Source: G963678445 sp963678445
Lineage (GTDB): Bacteria; Hydrogenedentota; Hydrogenedentia; Hydrogenedentales; G963678445
Direction of reading: 5' to 3'
Assembly (NCBI GenBank): GCA_963678445.1
Contig: OY782877.1
Coordinates: 868,001 to 932,000 of the forward strand
DNA: 64,000 bases
In this document: positions 17,289-28,300 of the stretch, piece after piece
Position numbering within the stretch: position 1 is the stretch's first letter
How the letters are laid out: the number at the start of each line of letters is the position of its first letter
Notes under the pieces: generated by a model
What the model saw: only the letters and a program-made list of their open reading frames with translations
What the model was told of the DNA's origin: nothing
Database searches by the model: none
Program-made: the position numbers and the translations under genes

Positions 17289-17784
17289 GCTCATCCTCCC
17301 GCACTTCTTCCTGCTCCTGCACCACCACAGACACCGGCGACGCAATACGTTCCCCTGGCGCCGCCCACAACGTTTTATCCAGCAAGACCGCCTCCCCTCG
17401 AAACAGACGCAACCGCAACGCGTGCGCCCGCTCACTTTCCAAAATCGGCGGCGACGCCTCCACAAAAAACTCATTCTCCCCGATCTTCACCCCGGAAACG
17501 GCTGCCGCCTTCATCACCTCGCCCGCTGCAAACCCCTCTTCACGCGCAAACACCACCTCGCCATTCAACCGCACGCGTAACGACGCCGATGCCGCATCCG
17601 AATCCAGTACAAACGGGTCTACCTCACCCGAAAACGCCGGCGTCACCTCCAACTCATACCGCGCCATCGCCGCAGCCTGCTCAAATTGCGGCGCAGCAGG
17701 TTGTATCCTCTCCCGCGCCTGCTGATAAAAGTAAAACCCACCTACCAAAGCCACCCAAATCAATACCGCTGTTACAATTCGCAT
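17278..17784 (-). CDS. Membrane-anchored protein of unknown function in the metal-uptake operon
   Basis: A 168-residue protein with one N-terminal membrane helix (residues 4-20) and the rest predicted outside the cytoplasm. After a linker, the body is beta-rich (RYELEVTPAFSGEVDPFVLD, LRVRLNGEVVFAREEG, EFFVEASPPILES). The extreme C terminus is acidic and ends in EDEHGH, which could bind metal. I do not recognise the family. It sits between the TroA-like binding protein (20 bp upstream) and the ATPase (overlapping), so it is almost certainly a component or modulator of this importer, for example a chaperone or docking protein; that role is inferred from position only. Confidence 0.75.
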   Translation of the reverse strand: MRIVTAVLIWVALVGGFYFYQQARERIQPAAPQFEQAAAMARYELEVTPAFSGEVDPFVLDSDAASASLRVRLNGEVVFAREEGFAAGEVMKAAAVSGVKIGENEFFVEASPPILESERAHALRLRLFRGEAVLLDKTLWAAPGERIASPVSVVVQEQEEVREDEHGH

Positions 17785-17803
17785 TGCTCAGTATCCCCAC
17801 GCG

Positions 17804-18718
17804 CTAACGCAACGCTTCCACAATCGTTAACACATTCTCACGCATCATGCCAATATACGTTTCCCCCGCCGCCCCCGCCTCACCCATCGAGTCCGAGTAT
17901 AACATCCCGCCAATTCCCACCCCCGCCTCCTCCGCAATCTCCCGAATCAGCTTCGGATTCACACTACTCTCCACAAAAACAGCCTTCACGCCAGCACCAC
18001 GAATCGAATCCACCACCTTGCGCCGACTTTCCGGCGTCATGCCGCCGCCCACCTCACTCCCCGTCGACCAGCCCACCGGCGCACGATTCTCAAAGCCATA
18101 GGCCGACGCAAAATAATTAAACGCATCATGGCTCGTCACCAAGATCCGCTGCGCAGGTGCAATTTCATTAAACTGTCCCCGTATCCAGGCATCCAGTGCC
18201 CGCAACTGCTGCAAATACAGCCGGGCCCGTGCCTCATACACACGCTGATGCGCCGAATCCAGCTGCACCAATGCCCGCGTGATATTGTTCACATACCGCG
18301 CCGCATTCGTCGCCGAAAACCACGCATGCGGATCACCCACCTGCTCTCCCCCCTTCTCCAGGACAATCGGCTGCACCCCCTCCGTACAGGTTACGACGGG
18401 CTTGCCCGCATCCTTCGCCAACGTCGCCATCCAATTCTTCCCCTCCAGATGCAGGCCATTCTCAAAACAAAGATCCGATTGCAACGCCAACTGCGCATCC
18501 CCCGGCGTTGGCTGATACGTATGCGGGTCCGCCCCCGGCGCCAACACACACTGCACTTTTGCCTGATCGCCCGCCACCTGACGCACAAAATCCGCTACCT
18601 GCGTCGTAGAACAAAGCAAACGCCACCTCTTAGCCATTTCCTCCTCTGCCCAAACACCCGTGGCGACCAGAAAACTCGACAATAAGGCCCCAATACCCAC
18701 ATGCAAAAATCTTGGCAT
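17804..18718 (-). CDS. Metal ABC transporter substrate-binding protein (TroA type)
   Basis: A 304-residue cluster A-I binding protein with an N-terminal signal peptide (residues 1-24). The four metal ligands are visible as H66 (GADPHTYQPTP), H131 (GDPHAWFS), H197 (VTSHDAF) and D276 (YSDSMGEAG), the His-His-His-Asp set of TroA-like proteins that bind Mn or Zn. The histidine-rich loop typical of ZnuA is missing. It captures metal in the periplasm for the permease-DtxR fusion and ATPase encoded downstream. First gene of the transport operon, 67 bp after a glycosyltransferase gene. Confidence 0.94.
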   Translation of the reverse strand: MPRFLHVGIGALLSSFLVATGVWAEEEMAKRWRLLCSTTQVADFVRQVAGDQAKVQCVLAPGADPHTYQPTPGDAQLALQSDLCFENGLHLEGKNWMATLAKDAGKPVVTCTEGVQPIVLEKGGEQVGDPHAWFSATNAARYVNNITRALVQLDSAHQRVYEARARLYLQQLRALDAWIRGQFNEIAPAQRILVTSHDAFNYFASAYGFENRAPVGWSTGSEVGGGMTPESRRKVVDSIRGAGVKAVFVESSVNPKLIREIAEEAGVGIGGMLYSDSMGEAGAAGETYIGMMRENVLTIVEALR

Positions 18719-18784
18719 TATGCACCATCCTCCCGCGTAGCCAGCTTAAAAAAACACCCGCCCCATCTCCCACCTCAAAACACC

Positions 18785-20530
18785 CTACCGCAACGCCATC
18801 TCCACATTATTCGGATACCCCTCCAGCAACTGCAATTGTTCCTCGGTAAACATCGCCAAGAAGTCCTCATATTCCCGCCAAATCACCGTAGCATACGCCG
18901 CCTCACCCGGCGACAACTCTTCCAAACCATCAAACGACGCCACCAGAACCTCTCCCAATGCCCCAATAATATGCTCATATAAAATCTCACTACGCCGTTG
19001 CAAGCGCTCCAACAACAACCCCAGCAACGCCTCCCCCACCGCCTGCCGCATCGTGTTTCGCTGCTCCATATATCGCACATCCAGCGACGCATGATGCAAC
19101 AACGCTGCAAACGTAATAAAGGCCTCATTACCCAGCCCCACATAAAAATCCGCTGCAATCCGGCTGCGCGTCTCATGAATCCGATAATGCAACATCTGCA
19201 GAAACGAAGAGACGTTACGATAAAATCCGTACTCCTTCAACACCCCAAAATCCCAATCCCAATCCGTACGCAACACCGAATACAAATCATCCAGTCGTTC
19301 ATGCCAGGCACGCGCAGACGGCGCATACACATAGTGCTGACCATGACGACGGAACCGCTCACACAACGTCACATCCTCCGCATTCGTCTCCCCCACCTCA
19401 TCATAGCCCCCCACCGCCAGCACCGACGCACGACGCAATACCGAATTAGAGTCGTACAACAAAAACGGTCTATTCCGATAAAACTGTTCCTCATCCGCCG
19501 ACAACGCCAGATCCGGCGGCGGTGCCGTATCCATAAACTGACGTTCCTCCCCATTATCCTGCGTCAAATGGATCGCACGCCAACGATCCGGTGGCTGCGC
19601 CATATTCCGTTCAAACAAACGCCCACCCACCCCCGCCAACGACGCACCGCCCAACTCAAACTCCATCATCGCATACAGCAAATACTCCGGCTCCACACAG
19701 ACCCAAGGATCAAAACCCGCCACCACCTCTACCTGCGCCCTCTCAAACACCCGATTACGAAACGACGCCATACAGCCCCCCGCATCCGGAGCTATACAAG
19801 AGATCGGATACGCAGCGCACAACGACTGCACCTCATCCGCCCCCTCCTTCCCCACCAAATACAGCGCCCCAAGCGGATAACACTGGTTCAAAAGCGCATC
19901 CAGACACGCCCGCGCCTGCACGAATTCAGTAGCAACCGGCACATACACCCCCACCGCACACACCCGCGGCCACACATCCAGATAAACCGGATGCCCCGTC
20001 CACCGTTGCGCCTGCGCCGCCGCAATACCATTCACCACATCCCGCTGCTCCGGCGCCAACACAAGCGACTGACGCAACACCCCCTCCGCCAAAGCCCACT
20101 CCTCCCGCTGCAACAGATAAAACCCCGTCAAATTCAAAATCGTCGTATCCCGCAGCCCCCGCTCCAACACCACATCCGCACACAACAACGCCTCCCGCAC
20201 ATGCCCCCGCTGCAACGCATACTTCGCCAACGTATACATCACCCAAGACGTAGCCGCAGCACGCCCCTCCTCCAACACCCCCTGCACCGAAAACGTCGCC
20301 TCCCCCCCACAAAACAGATTACAAACCAGGCGATCCATTTCCGACCTTTCCCCACCCTCCTCCTTCAGCCCCTCCAAAGCCGCATAATCACGACAGGCCG
20401 CATAGAAATAAAGAAGCGGGAAAAAATCCCCCTCACGCACAGCAAGCTCACGCAGCCGCGCTTCCTGTACCACACGCAACCGCCCATCCGCATCACGTTG
20501 CGATGCGTCTCTTTTATCCGACGCCTTCAT
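18785..20530 (-). CDS. TPR protein with GT2-like glycosyltransferase domain
   Basis: A 581-residue protein. Residues about 60-185 form TPR-like helices (YTLAKYALQRGHVREALLCA, LLQREEWALAEGVLRQSL). Residues about 195-430 resemble a GT-A glycosyltransferase: a degenerate start (VCAVGVYVPVATEFVQARAC), DPWVCVEPEYLLYAM in place of the DxD segment, and the late-domain GGYDEVGETNAEDVTLCERF signature. The C-terminal 150 residues are helical and unrecognised. AAGGGGG precedes the ATG. It is not part of the metal operon by function; protein or surface glycosylation is plausible. A clean DxD is not visible, so activity is uncertain. Confidence 0.8.
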   Translation of the reverse strand: MKASDKRDASQRDADGRLRVVQEARLRELAVREGDFFPLLYFYAACRDYAALEGLKEEGGERSEMDRLVCNLFCGGEATFSVQGVLEEGRAAATSWVMYTLAKYALQRGHVREALLCADVVLERGLRDTTILNLTGFYLLQREEWALAEGVLRQSLVLAPEQRDVVNGIAAAQAQRWTGHPVYLDVWPRVCAVGVYVPVATEFVQARACLDALLNQCYPLGALYLVGKEGADEVQSLCAAYPISCIAPDAGGCMASFRNRVFERAQVEVVAGFDPWVCVEPEYLLYAMMEFELGGASLAGVGGRLFERNMAQPPDRWRAIHLTQDNGEERQFMDTAPPPDLALSADEEQFYRNRPFLLYDSNSVLRRASVLAVGGYDEVGETNAEDVTLCERFRRHGQHYVYAPSARAWHERLDDLYSVLRTDWDWDFGVLKEYGFYRNVSSFLQMLHYRIHETRSRIAADFYVGLGNEAFITFAALLHHASLDVRYMEQRNTMRQAVGEALLGLLLERLQRRSEILYEHIIGALGEVLVASFDGLEELSPGEAAYATVIWREYEDFLAMFTEEQLQLLEGYPNNVEMALR

Positions 20531-20802
20531 CTCGCCCCCTTATAGTAATCCTATCTTCACTATAACACACCTTCCCCAAAAAACCTCCCCCTCCAAAATC
20601 ACAACCAAGCTCGCCAAAATAAAGTAACATGGTTGCTAATTCCTTCTTTTTTAAGGTATAAAAATTTCGAAACTCTTTTGCTACTTGCCGGCGTGTTTGC
20701 GGATTTTCAGATTCCATAAACCTTTTCAGCATCAAGCGACAGTATATCCCGCACCGTTCGGGAGTCCTGCAAAATTTCGTTTTTTTTTATAACAATCTCG
20801 GA

Positions 20803-22548
20803 ATGCTGGTCACTAAACTTAAAAAAAGGCTTCCCAGAACTGTGAATAAACACAAACTACTCAAGCATTTCTTTTTGCCGTTCAGCAAGCTGCTATCAAT
20901 CAGCTTGTTTGCTTTCCTTCTACACATCACCGGAACAAACGCTTTTAGCCTTCTACTCATGACTGCATTCTTTGCCGCATTACACCTCCGGGCACAAATG
21001 GCCTCACTGGTAGTAACCCTGCTAGCTTTGCAATCCTGCATCTCCTTCCCCTTTCTAAAGGTATTCCCCGTCTATGGCGTCCTCCTATGGGCATGGGCAT
21101 TATTTCTTGGAGCCCTTATATTCTATGTAAAGGCCCCCCCTCTTCATTTCAAAAAGTCAACTTCCCCAATCCCTGCAGAATACGTTTGGCCGCTATTGGC
21201 GGTATTTCCTCTTCTCAGGATGCTGTTTCCTGGTGCTAACCGTACTGTTTCGAAACTTCAATCCCTATCGAATGACCTTCTACGCCCTTGCCTCATTCTA
21301 CGTAGCAGAAATCCTGCGGCAATACGGTGAAATTAGGCCTTGCTCTTTTTCTTTACGAAAAGACATACCCACTGGCCTTTTATTTTTGCTATCCTCATTA
21401 ATAGCACTCTTATTGTGCGAAACCGCTGCCAGATATTTTTTTGAACAAACACCCTCGCAAGGACTTTATGTGCCCCACAAAGAATTCATCTACATTACAA
21501 AGAAGGATACCGTGGCACAAAATCGCGTTCGAATAGATATCAACGAAACAAAGACCATCACTTTTGAAACTTCTAAACAAGGTTTACGTAATCCAATACT
21601 GCCAGCAAAAGCCTCCAACGAATTCCGCATCGCAATTGTAGGGGATTCTTTCACAATGGGATGGGCGGTAGACGACGCGCATACATTTTCTGCATTGCTG
21701 GAAAAGAAACTAAATGGCATCACATCAGACAAAAACTTTACGGTAATTAACGGCGGAATGAATGGAGCCGGACCGTTACAGGAAATCGGAATCTTGCAAG
21801 AATATCTGCTCCCATTAGAACCGGATTTAGTAATCTGGCAAATCTATCCAGAAAATGATGTAATTAATGCCTATGAGTCCGTAACGAAGAATCCATTTCC
21901 CGCCTACAATGAAAGCTGGTATGCTGATTTCCGAACCTTAAAAGAACAAAATCTGTGACGTTACAAAACAGCGTTATGGCTAAGCCAGCATTGTGTAATA
22001 TATCGAGCCATTAAGGATGTATTCCCTAGCCGTAAATCCCCATTTGTTGCGTTGATAGAAAACATGCGCCTTATCCATAGAGAAGGCGCATGCAGTATAC
22101 CTCTGAATTCAAAGCGCATTTTCCCATTAGAACAGATTTACAAGAGTATTATCCAGAGCTGCAGCAAGGCATGGCGCTCATGGACACGTACTTTGCGGAA
22201 ATGAAGACTTTTTGTAATGAACACGATATAAAACTCTTTTCATTTACACTGCCACATCATCAGATTTTGTGGAACTGGAAAGAACTGATCAAAAACACAC
22301 CGCAAGGCTTCTACAAACGTGCGCATGGAATACGCAAGGTAGAGGGCTTGCTAGCGGAACATAAAATAGAAAACATATCGTTCTACGACCTATGGCTGGG
22401 ACGTGACGATATCCCGGAGTTGTACCATATCCACGACGGGCATCTTACTGAGAAAGGGAATGCCGAGGTGGTGGAGCAACTGTACAACTACCTGGTAAAC
22501 GTCTACTTCCCCACACAGCAACCAGCACTCTGGGCGCAAAGGCAGTAA
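20803..22548 (+). pseudogene. Broken membrane-bound SGNH/GDSL hydrolase-like gene
   Basis: Three collinear pieces of one gene. The first (frame 1, from 20803) encodes several membrane helices. Coding then passes to frame 2 near 21180-21230 and continues as membrane helix, then IAIVGDSFTMGWAV, the block I nucleophile motif of SGNH hydrolases. A TGA at 21956-21958 interrupts that frame, although sensible sequence continues behind it to about 22080. The end then runs in frame 1 to 22548 with the catalytic block V HDGHLTEKGN. Two shifts and one stop argue for a decayed gene or for sequence errors. Intact relatives esterify or de-esterify glycans (alginate or peptidoglycan O-acetylation). No nearby partner is seen. 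Confidence 0.75.
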
Positions 22549-22596
22549 TTGAAAAAATGCCTATCGATATGAGATGACGCAAAGAGGTGGATTGCG

Positions 22597-25047
22597 TTAA
22601 ACCGACACCTCGTCCAAGGCATCCCGAATGGCCTTTCCTAACAGTGCCGTAGAGAACGGCTTCGTAATGAACTGGGCAATCCCCATTCGTCGGGCCTCCT
22701 CTGGCGTAATGTTTTCGCTGAAGCCCGTCATGAGAATCACAGGAAGGTCCGGGCAGTTTTGCTGCACATGTTGGGCCAGCCCCACGCCCGTGCATCCCGG
22801 CATAATATTATCCGTAAGAAGCAGATCAAAGGCATCTTCATTCTGCTCCAACAATTGCAGCGCCTGAGTCGACGAAGTGAGCGCCGTCACCTTGTAGCCC
22901 ATACGCCGCAACAACATGCCGGCCATCTCCACAATATCTTCCTCATCATCGACCAACAGTACCCGCTCCTTGCCAGCAACACCCTCCTGAGGAGCTTCTA
23001 CTGAGATGGGCGCCTCCACTTGCAGACTGGGCCAATATACAAACATCTCAGTCCCTTGCCCAACCACGCTCTCTACCACAATCCCCCCCCCGCATGCACT
23101 CAAAATACCATGCACAACCGACAAGCCCAACCCCGTGCCCTCTCCAGGCGCTTTCGTTGTAAAAAAAGGATCAAATATATGAGGCAACGTGTCAGCATCG
23201 ATCCCCCTGCCCGAATCCCGCACCGATAGCTGAACATATTCCCCCGCTGACAGAGTGCCTGTAACACACTGCAACGGCTGCGCCAGCGTACATCTTTTCA
23301 GTGCAATCTCCAGAATACCCCGCTGCTCCGTCAACGCCTGATATGCATTGGTATACAGATTCATCACCACCTGATGCACCTGCGTAGGGTCTGCTGCAGT
23401 AAGACCACAATCCCGTTGAACATGCGTGCGCAACTCCACCGTGGCAGGAAGCGAGGTGGAAAGCAGTTTCAGCGCTTCCTTTATAATCAGGGCGATCTCC
23501 AACGGCTTATGCTCCACCTCCGTTTTACGACTAAACGTTAAAATCTGCTTAACCAGCTCCGTAGCACGATTACCCGCCTTCTCAATCTGCTGCAAAGGCA
23601 TACGCGCCGATGCTTCCTCAGGTATATCGCGCAACGCAATCTCACAATAGCCGAGGATAAGCGACAAAATATTACGAAAATCGTGCGCGATCCCCCCTGC
23701 CAACGTTCCCAGCGCCTGCATCTTTTGCGACTGAAACAGTTGTTTTTCCAACGCCACCTGCTGCGTAATATCCTGTTTCAACGCAACGTAGTTAATAATA
23801 TCCCCCGCCTGATTACGCACAGGAGAAATAGTCACATTTTCTTCGTATGAATGCCCGTCCTTATGCTTATTGACAAATCGACCATGCCATACCTTTCCCC
23901 TCTGAATATCCGCCCACACCGCCGCTATAAGATCATCCACCTTCCCCCTTTCCAGAATATCGGGCCGCTCTCCCAAAACCTCCCCACGCGCATACCCACT
24001 CGTTTTTTCAAAAGCCGGATTCACATACTGTATCACCCCCTCAGTATCCGTAATCATGACCGATTCCGCAGCCTGCTCGATAGCCGTAAAAAGACGCCTA
24101 TACTCTTCTTCACCCGCCTTTCGCTCAGAAATATCCGCATGCACTCCTACCATACGCAAAGGACGCCCGCCATCATCCCACTCAATCACCTTGCCGCGGC
24201 TCAAAATCCACTTCCAATCGCCCTGCTTCGTCTTTATACGGTATTCAGAACGATAATACGGCGTTTCCCCCGCCAGATGCTTTCGGACCTCTCGCTCTAC
24301 TGCCAGCACATCCTCCGGATGGAGCCGCGCCTCCCAAAAGGCCACGTCAGACGAAATTTCTTCTACTTTAAAACCCATCATCTTTATGAAACGAGGACTT
24401 TTATAAAGCTCCCCTGTAATCAGGTTATAATCAAACACCCCTTCCGAAGTAGCGTCAAGAATCATACGCAGCCGCTGTTCACTTTCCTGCAACTTCCGTT
24501 GCACCTGACGCCGTCCCTCCGTCTCCACCAGCAATGCACGATGGCGATTTTCAAGATCCTGCTTGGCGCGTTGAGCGCGCAACGTGGAAAGAATAAAATT
24601 AATCACCACCAACAGTATCCCCGCCACACTCAGCCCATTTTCAACCGCACGATTGAGTCTACCCCTTTCCAGCAACCAAATCCCGCCAAAATAACCCGTA
24701 TTAGCACTCACATCCAGCAACTTTGCCGAAAAAAACAAGACTACCGCGAGGGGCACAAAAAGAGTAACAAAACCGTTGCGCGCTAAAATTCGCCACCCGG
24801 CCCCCGCCATAAATACAACCGCACAAAGACTCATTGCTTCATCTATAGCCGTTGCGCCAACCTCGCAATAATTGAGTACTGTGGCTGAAGTCTCCAGGAC
24901 AATACCAAACAAAAAAAACCAGAGCATTTTCCCCTGCCAGGAAAAAAAATACCGCACAGGCCTGCTACGACTCTCTGCAGACGCAAGCCGTCCCGCCTCT
25001 TCAGCCAAAAAGAATCTCCGGACATTTTTTAACCAAGACGAGACCAT
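22597..25047 (-). CDS. Hybrid sensor histidine kinase (membrane, PAS-PAS-HisKA-HATPase-REC)
   Basis: An 816-residue hybrid kinase. The N-terminal 160 residues hold about four membrane helices. Two PAS/PAC domains follow (residues about 190-430), then HisKA with H455 in GGIAHDFRNILS, an HATPase domain with VVMNLYTNAYQAL and GEGTGLGLSVVHGI, and a receiver ending the protein (LLVDDEEDIVEMAG, phosphoacceptor in LLLTDNIMPG). It resembles kinases that phosphorylate their own receiver before handing on the signal. Longer in-frame starts reach 25251, but that stretch contains a dispersed intergenic repeat, so the ATG at 25047 is preferred. Divergent from the next kinase; no dedicated regulator gene adjoins it. 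Confidence 0.93.
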   Translation of the reverse strand: MVSSWLKNVRRFFLAEEAGRLASAESRSRPVRYFFSWQGKMLWFFLFGIVLETSATVLNYCEVGATAIDEAMSLCAVVFMAGAGWRILARNGFVTLFVPLAVVLFFSAKLLDVSANTGYFGGIWLLERGRLNRAVENGLSVAGILLVVINFILSTLRAQRAKQDLENRHRALLVETEGRRQVQRKLQESEQRLRMILDATSEGVFDYNLITGELYKSPRFIKMMGFKVEEISSDVAFWEARLHPEDVLAVEREVRKHLAGETPYYRSEYRIKTKQGDWKWILSRGKVIEWDDGGRPLRMVGVHADISERKAGEEEYRRLFTAIEQAAESVMITDTEGVIQYVNPAFEKTSGYARGEVLGERPDILERGKVDDLIAAVWADIQRGKVWHGRFVNKHKDGHSYEENVTISPVRNQAGDIINYVALKQDITQQVALEKQLFQSQKMQALGTLAGGIAHDFRNILSLILGYCEIALRDIPEEASARMPLQQIEKAGNRATELVKQILTFSRKTEVEHKPLEIALIIKEALKLLSTSLPATVELRTHVQRDCGLTAADPTQVHQVVMNLYTNAYQALTEQRGILEIALKRCTLAQPLQCVTGTLSAGEYVQLSVRDSGRGIDADTLPHIFDPFFTTKAPGEGTGLGLSVVHGILSACGGGIVVESVVGQGTEMFVYWPSLQVEAPISVEAPQEGVAGKERVLLVDDEEDIVEMAGMLLRRMGYKVTALTSSTQALQLLEQNEDAFDLLLTDNIMPGCTGVGLAQHVQQNCPDLPVILMTGFSENITPEEARRMGIAQFITKPFSTALLGKAIRDALDEVSV

Positions 25048-25122
25048 ACCAGCACCCACCCAATTTATCGTTGAATTCCTCAAACGTGCCTCACGTTCTG
25101 CTAATACTACTAAAATGTTCTG

Positions 25123-25194
25123 GCGACCGCAAGGTGGCCAAGAGCACAACCAGAAGATATGGCCCTTATCCTCCCTGAACACAGCAAAAATCCC
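25123..25194 (-). repeat. Dispersed repeat family A, unit 1
   Basis: A copy of the dispersed intergenic repeat, read on the minus strand: TTTTTGCTGTGTTCAGGGAG, then GGCCATATCTTCTGG and GGCCACCTTGCGG. It matches the units at 36802, 36901, 45451, 54180, 62368 and 62480. It lies between the two divergent sensor kinases. Confidence 0.8.
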
Positions 25195-25319
25195 ATTCGT
25201 TATGCCGGCAAAGCAAAAGCCATGCATTGTATACGGCATAACCCCCTGCACTCTTCATACTCATTAACTAAAAAAATCCCCAATCCCTACAAAAAAATAA
25301 GGTTGACATGCCAACAGAA

Positions 25320-25349
25320 TTGCATAAAGATGTAAAAAGACGTTATAAA
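25320..25349 (+). promoter_or_regulatory. Candidate sigma-70 promoter of the PAS kinase gene
   Basis: TTGCAT (25320) and TATAAA (25344) are separated by 18 bp and lie 29 bp before the ATG. An alternative -35, TTGACA at 25303, has no good -10 at the right distance. Confidence 0.45.
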
Positions 25350-25377
25350 CTATCCGCAGATAAAGGTAGTTCACAAA

Positions 25378-28300
25378 ATGAAACACGGCCCGCAGCATAC
25401 GCTGATATCGTTAATACTAAATCTCCTTCTCCTTAGCAACATTGCACTTTCCATATTGTACTTTCGCCTGACACTTTCCCCTTCCATGGCTTATCTATAT
25501 GCCGGCGCCATGCTTTTGCTGACCGGCACACTTTTTTTCCTGCAACACACGGCATACCAGAAAACCATTCCCCCACGCCCTCCTAAAGAGGCCCCTAACG
25601 GACAAACACCCACCACAGTCCCCCACGGCGAAGACCGTACCCCTCTGGTTCATTTTCAGTTAGAAGAACCCTGCTGGCGCATGCTCGCACAGCACGCACA
25701 AGAGGGACTCTTCGTCTGTCAGGAGCGCACGGGGCAATTCTGCTATGTCAATCCCTACTTCTGCACCATGTTAAACAACACGGAAGAAGTCCTGTTGACA
25801 CTACGCCTCTCTGATCTCATCGACCCCAAGCACGCGGCATCATCACTCATCAATAGCAAAAACACGACCCCGCCGCCCATCATCAGAACCCAATACAAAA
25901 CCCAAAATGGAAAATCCATTTCCGTCTCCGTACGCACGCAACCCTATACCCAAGCAGGCGAAAACTATACCATCGGAATAGTGCAGCCCACCACACTGCC
26001 CAGCAGGGTCCTCCGTTCACTGGAAGAAAGCGAAGAGCTACTACACGTCACCCTCAATTCAACCGCCGACGGCATTCTGGTCATCGATGCACACCGCAAC
26101 GTACTTGTCAGCAATCGTCGCTTCGCAGAAATGTGGCGGATTCCCCAACCCGTTCTGGAAACCCAGGACGACATACAGCTATTAAAACAGGTCCTAAGCC
26201 AGGTGGCCGATCCTGAAGTATTTTTGGCCACTGTAGAGCATCTATACAACTCACAGAAAGAGGCCCTCAGCGAAATCCACTTCAAGGACGGACGGGTGTT
26301 TGAACAATTCTCAATGCCGTTCCAAATTCAGAATAAACACCATGGCCGCATCTGGTCCTTTCGCGATATTACCGCACGCGTACAGGCAAACGAAGCCGTC
26401 CAACGTAGCGAAGAACGCTATCGACGCCTGTTCGAAAACGCCAACGACGGCATCATCGTCATGAAAGAGCGCGTATGCATTGACTGCAACAAAAAAGCGT
26501 TAGAAATGTATCAATGCAGACGCGAACAAATCGTCGGGCATGACTCCGACGATTTTGCGCCCGAATATCAACCCGATGGCGTTTCCTCACACCTGCATGT
26601 AGAACAAAACCTCAGCCTACTCAAACAAGGCAAACCGTTACGTTTCGAATGGCAACACCAACGCCTCGACAAAAGCCACTTCCTCGTCGAAATAACCCTC
26701 ACAACGGCCTCCCTGGAGGAGGGCAACGTCGTATACGCCATCGAACGCGACATTACCAAACGCAAAAAAAACGAAGAAGAACTACGCCAACTACGCAGCC
26801 TGTTGAGCAACATAATCAATTCCATGCCCTCCACCCTGATCGGAATAGACACCGAAGGACGCGTTATGCAGTGGAACCGACATGCCGAACGCGCCACAGG
26901 CATCACGGAAGCCCAGGCCCAGGGAAAACAAGGGACGAAACTCTTCCCCTTCTTAAAACCTTACCAGGACAATATTACGGCCGCCATTCAGAACAACACC
27001 CTCTACCAGGCCACACAAGTTGCGCTGCCCAACACAGACAAAGAACCAAAATACGTTGACCTTACCGTATACCCACTCGAGGCCAACGGCATCTCAGGCG
27101 CGGTTATCCGGATCGACGACGTAACCACGCGTGTACAAACCGCCAGCGCCCTCAAACAAAGTGAAGAACGCTACAGACGGCTATTCGAAGCCGCCAATGA
27201 CGCCATATTGGTACTCCATGGCGAAACCTACATCGACTGCAACGCCAAAGCATTAGAAATGTTCCACTGTAGCTACGACGATATCATTGGAAGGCGTCCG
27301 GATGAGCTTTCGCCTGAAACCCAACCGAACGGACAGAATTCTCATGCCTTGGCGAGAAAAAATATCCACTGGGCCTCGCAAGAAAGCGGATTTGTTTTCG
27401 AATGGATTCACAAACGCTTTGACGGCACCTTACTCAACGCCGAGGTGACCCTCAACACCGTTAACCTCTCCGACAGCACCATCGCCCATGCCATCGTGCG
27501 CGATATTACTAAACGCAAACAAAACGAAGAAGAACTACGCCAACTACGCAGCCTGTTAAGCAACATCATCAATTCAATGCCCTCCACCCTCATCGGAGTC
27601 AACACCGAAGGGCGCGTCACCCATTGGAATCAGCATGCGGAAAAAGTGACCGGCATCCCAGCAGAACAAGCAACCGGAAAACCCGTCAGCCAAGTCTTCC
27701 CCTATTTCCAGAAATATATGGAAAAAATCCCCCACATCATCCAAACCGGAACCTCGTATCAGGACACCCAGGTACCCCTTCTGCAAGATAAAGAAAAACA
27801 CTACGCGGACATCACCCTGTATCCCCTTGTCTCCAATGGAATTAAAGGGGCTGTAATCCGCATAGATGACGTCACAGAGCGTGTCCGTCTGGAAGAAATC
27901 ATGATTCAATCCGAAAAAATGCTATCCGTAGGCGGTCTGGCGGCAGGCATGGCCCATGAAATCAATAACCCCCTGGCAGGCATCCTGCAAAGCATGCAAG
28001 TCATCCAGCAGCGCCTGTCGCCCGACTTACCCCGAAACCAGCAAGTCGCTCAGGAATTCCACTTCAAAATGGAAGACCTACAAAGCTATATACAAAAACG
28101 GAGCATCGACTCTATGGTGCAAGCCGTACTGGAAGCAGGAAACCGCGCCGCCAAAATCGTCGAGAACATGCTCAGCTTCAGCCGAAAAGGCGACATGCAA
28201 TTCCACCCGGAAAACATCGCCCAACTACTGGATCAAACCGTGGAATTGGTTTCCAACGACTACGACCTCAAAAAAAACTACGATTTCCGCAGTATTATCA

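Noticed and set aside
18998..20545. A 515-codon open frame on the plus strand
   Set aside because: It is antisense to the TPR-glycosyltransferase gene, rich in H, R, Q and P, and has no domain; it is open because of the third-position bias of the real gene.
20514..20735. A 73-codon minus-strand frame upstream of the TPR-glycosyltransferase
   Set aside because: It overlaps that gene's start, lacks a ribosome site and resembles no family. The region more likely holds the promoter.
25048..25251. Longer N terminus for the hybrid kinase
   Set aside because: The extension is covered by a dispersed intergenic repeat and translates into untypical sequence.
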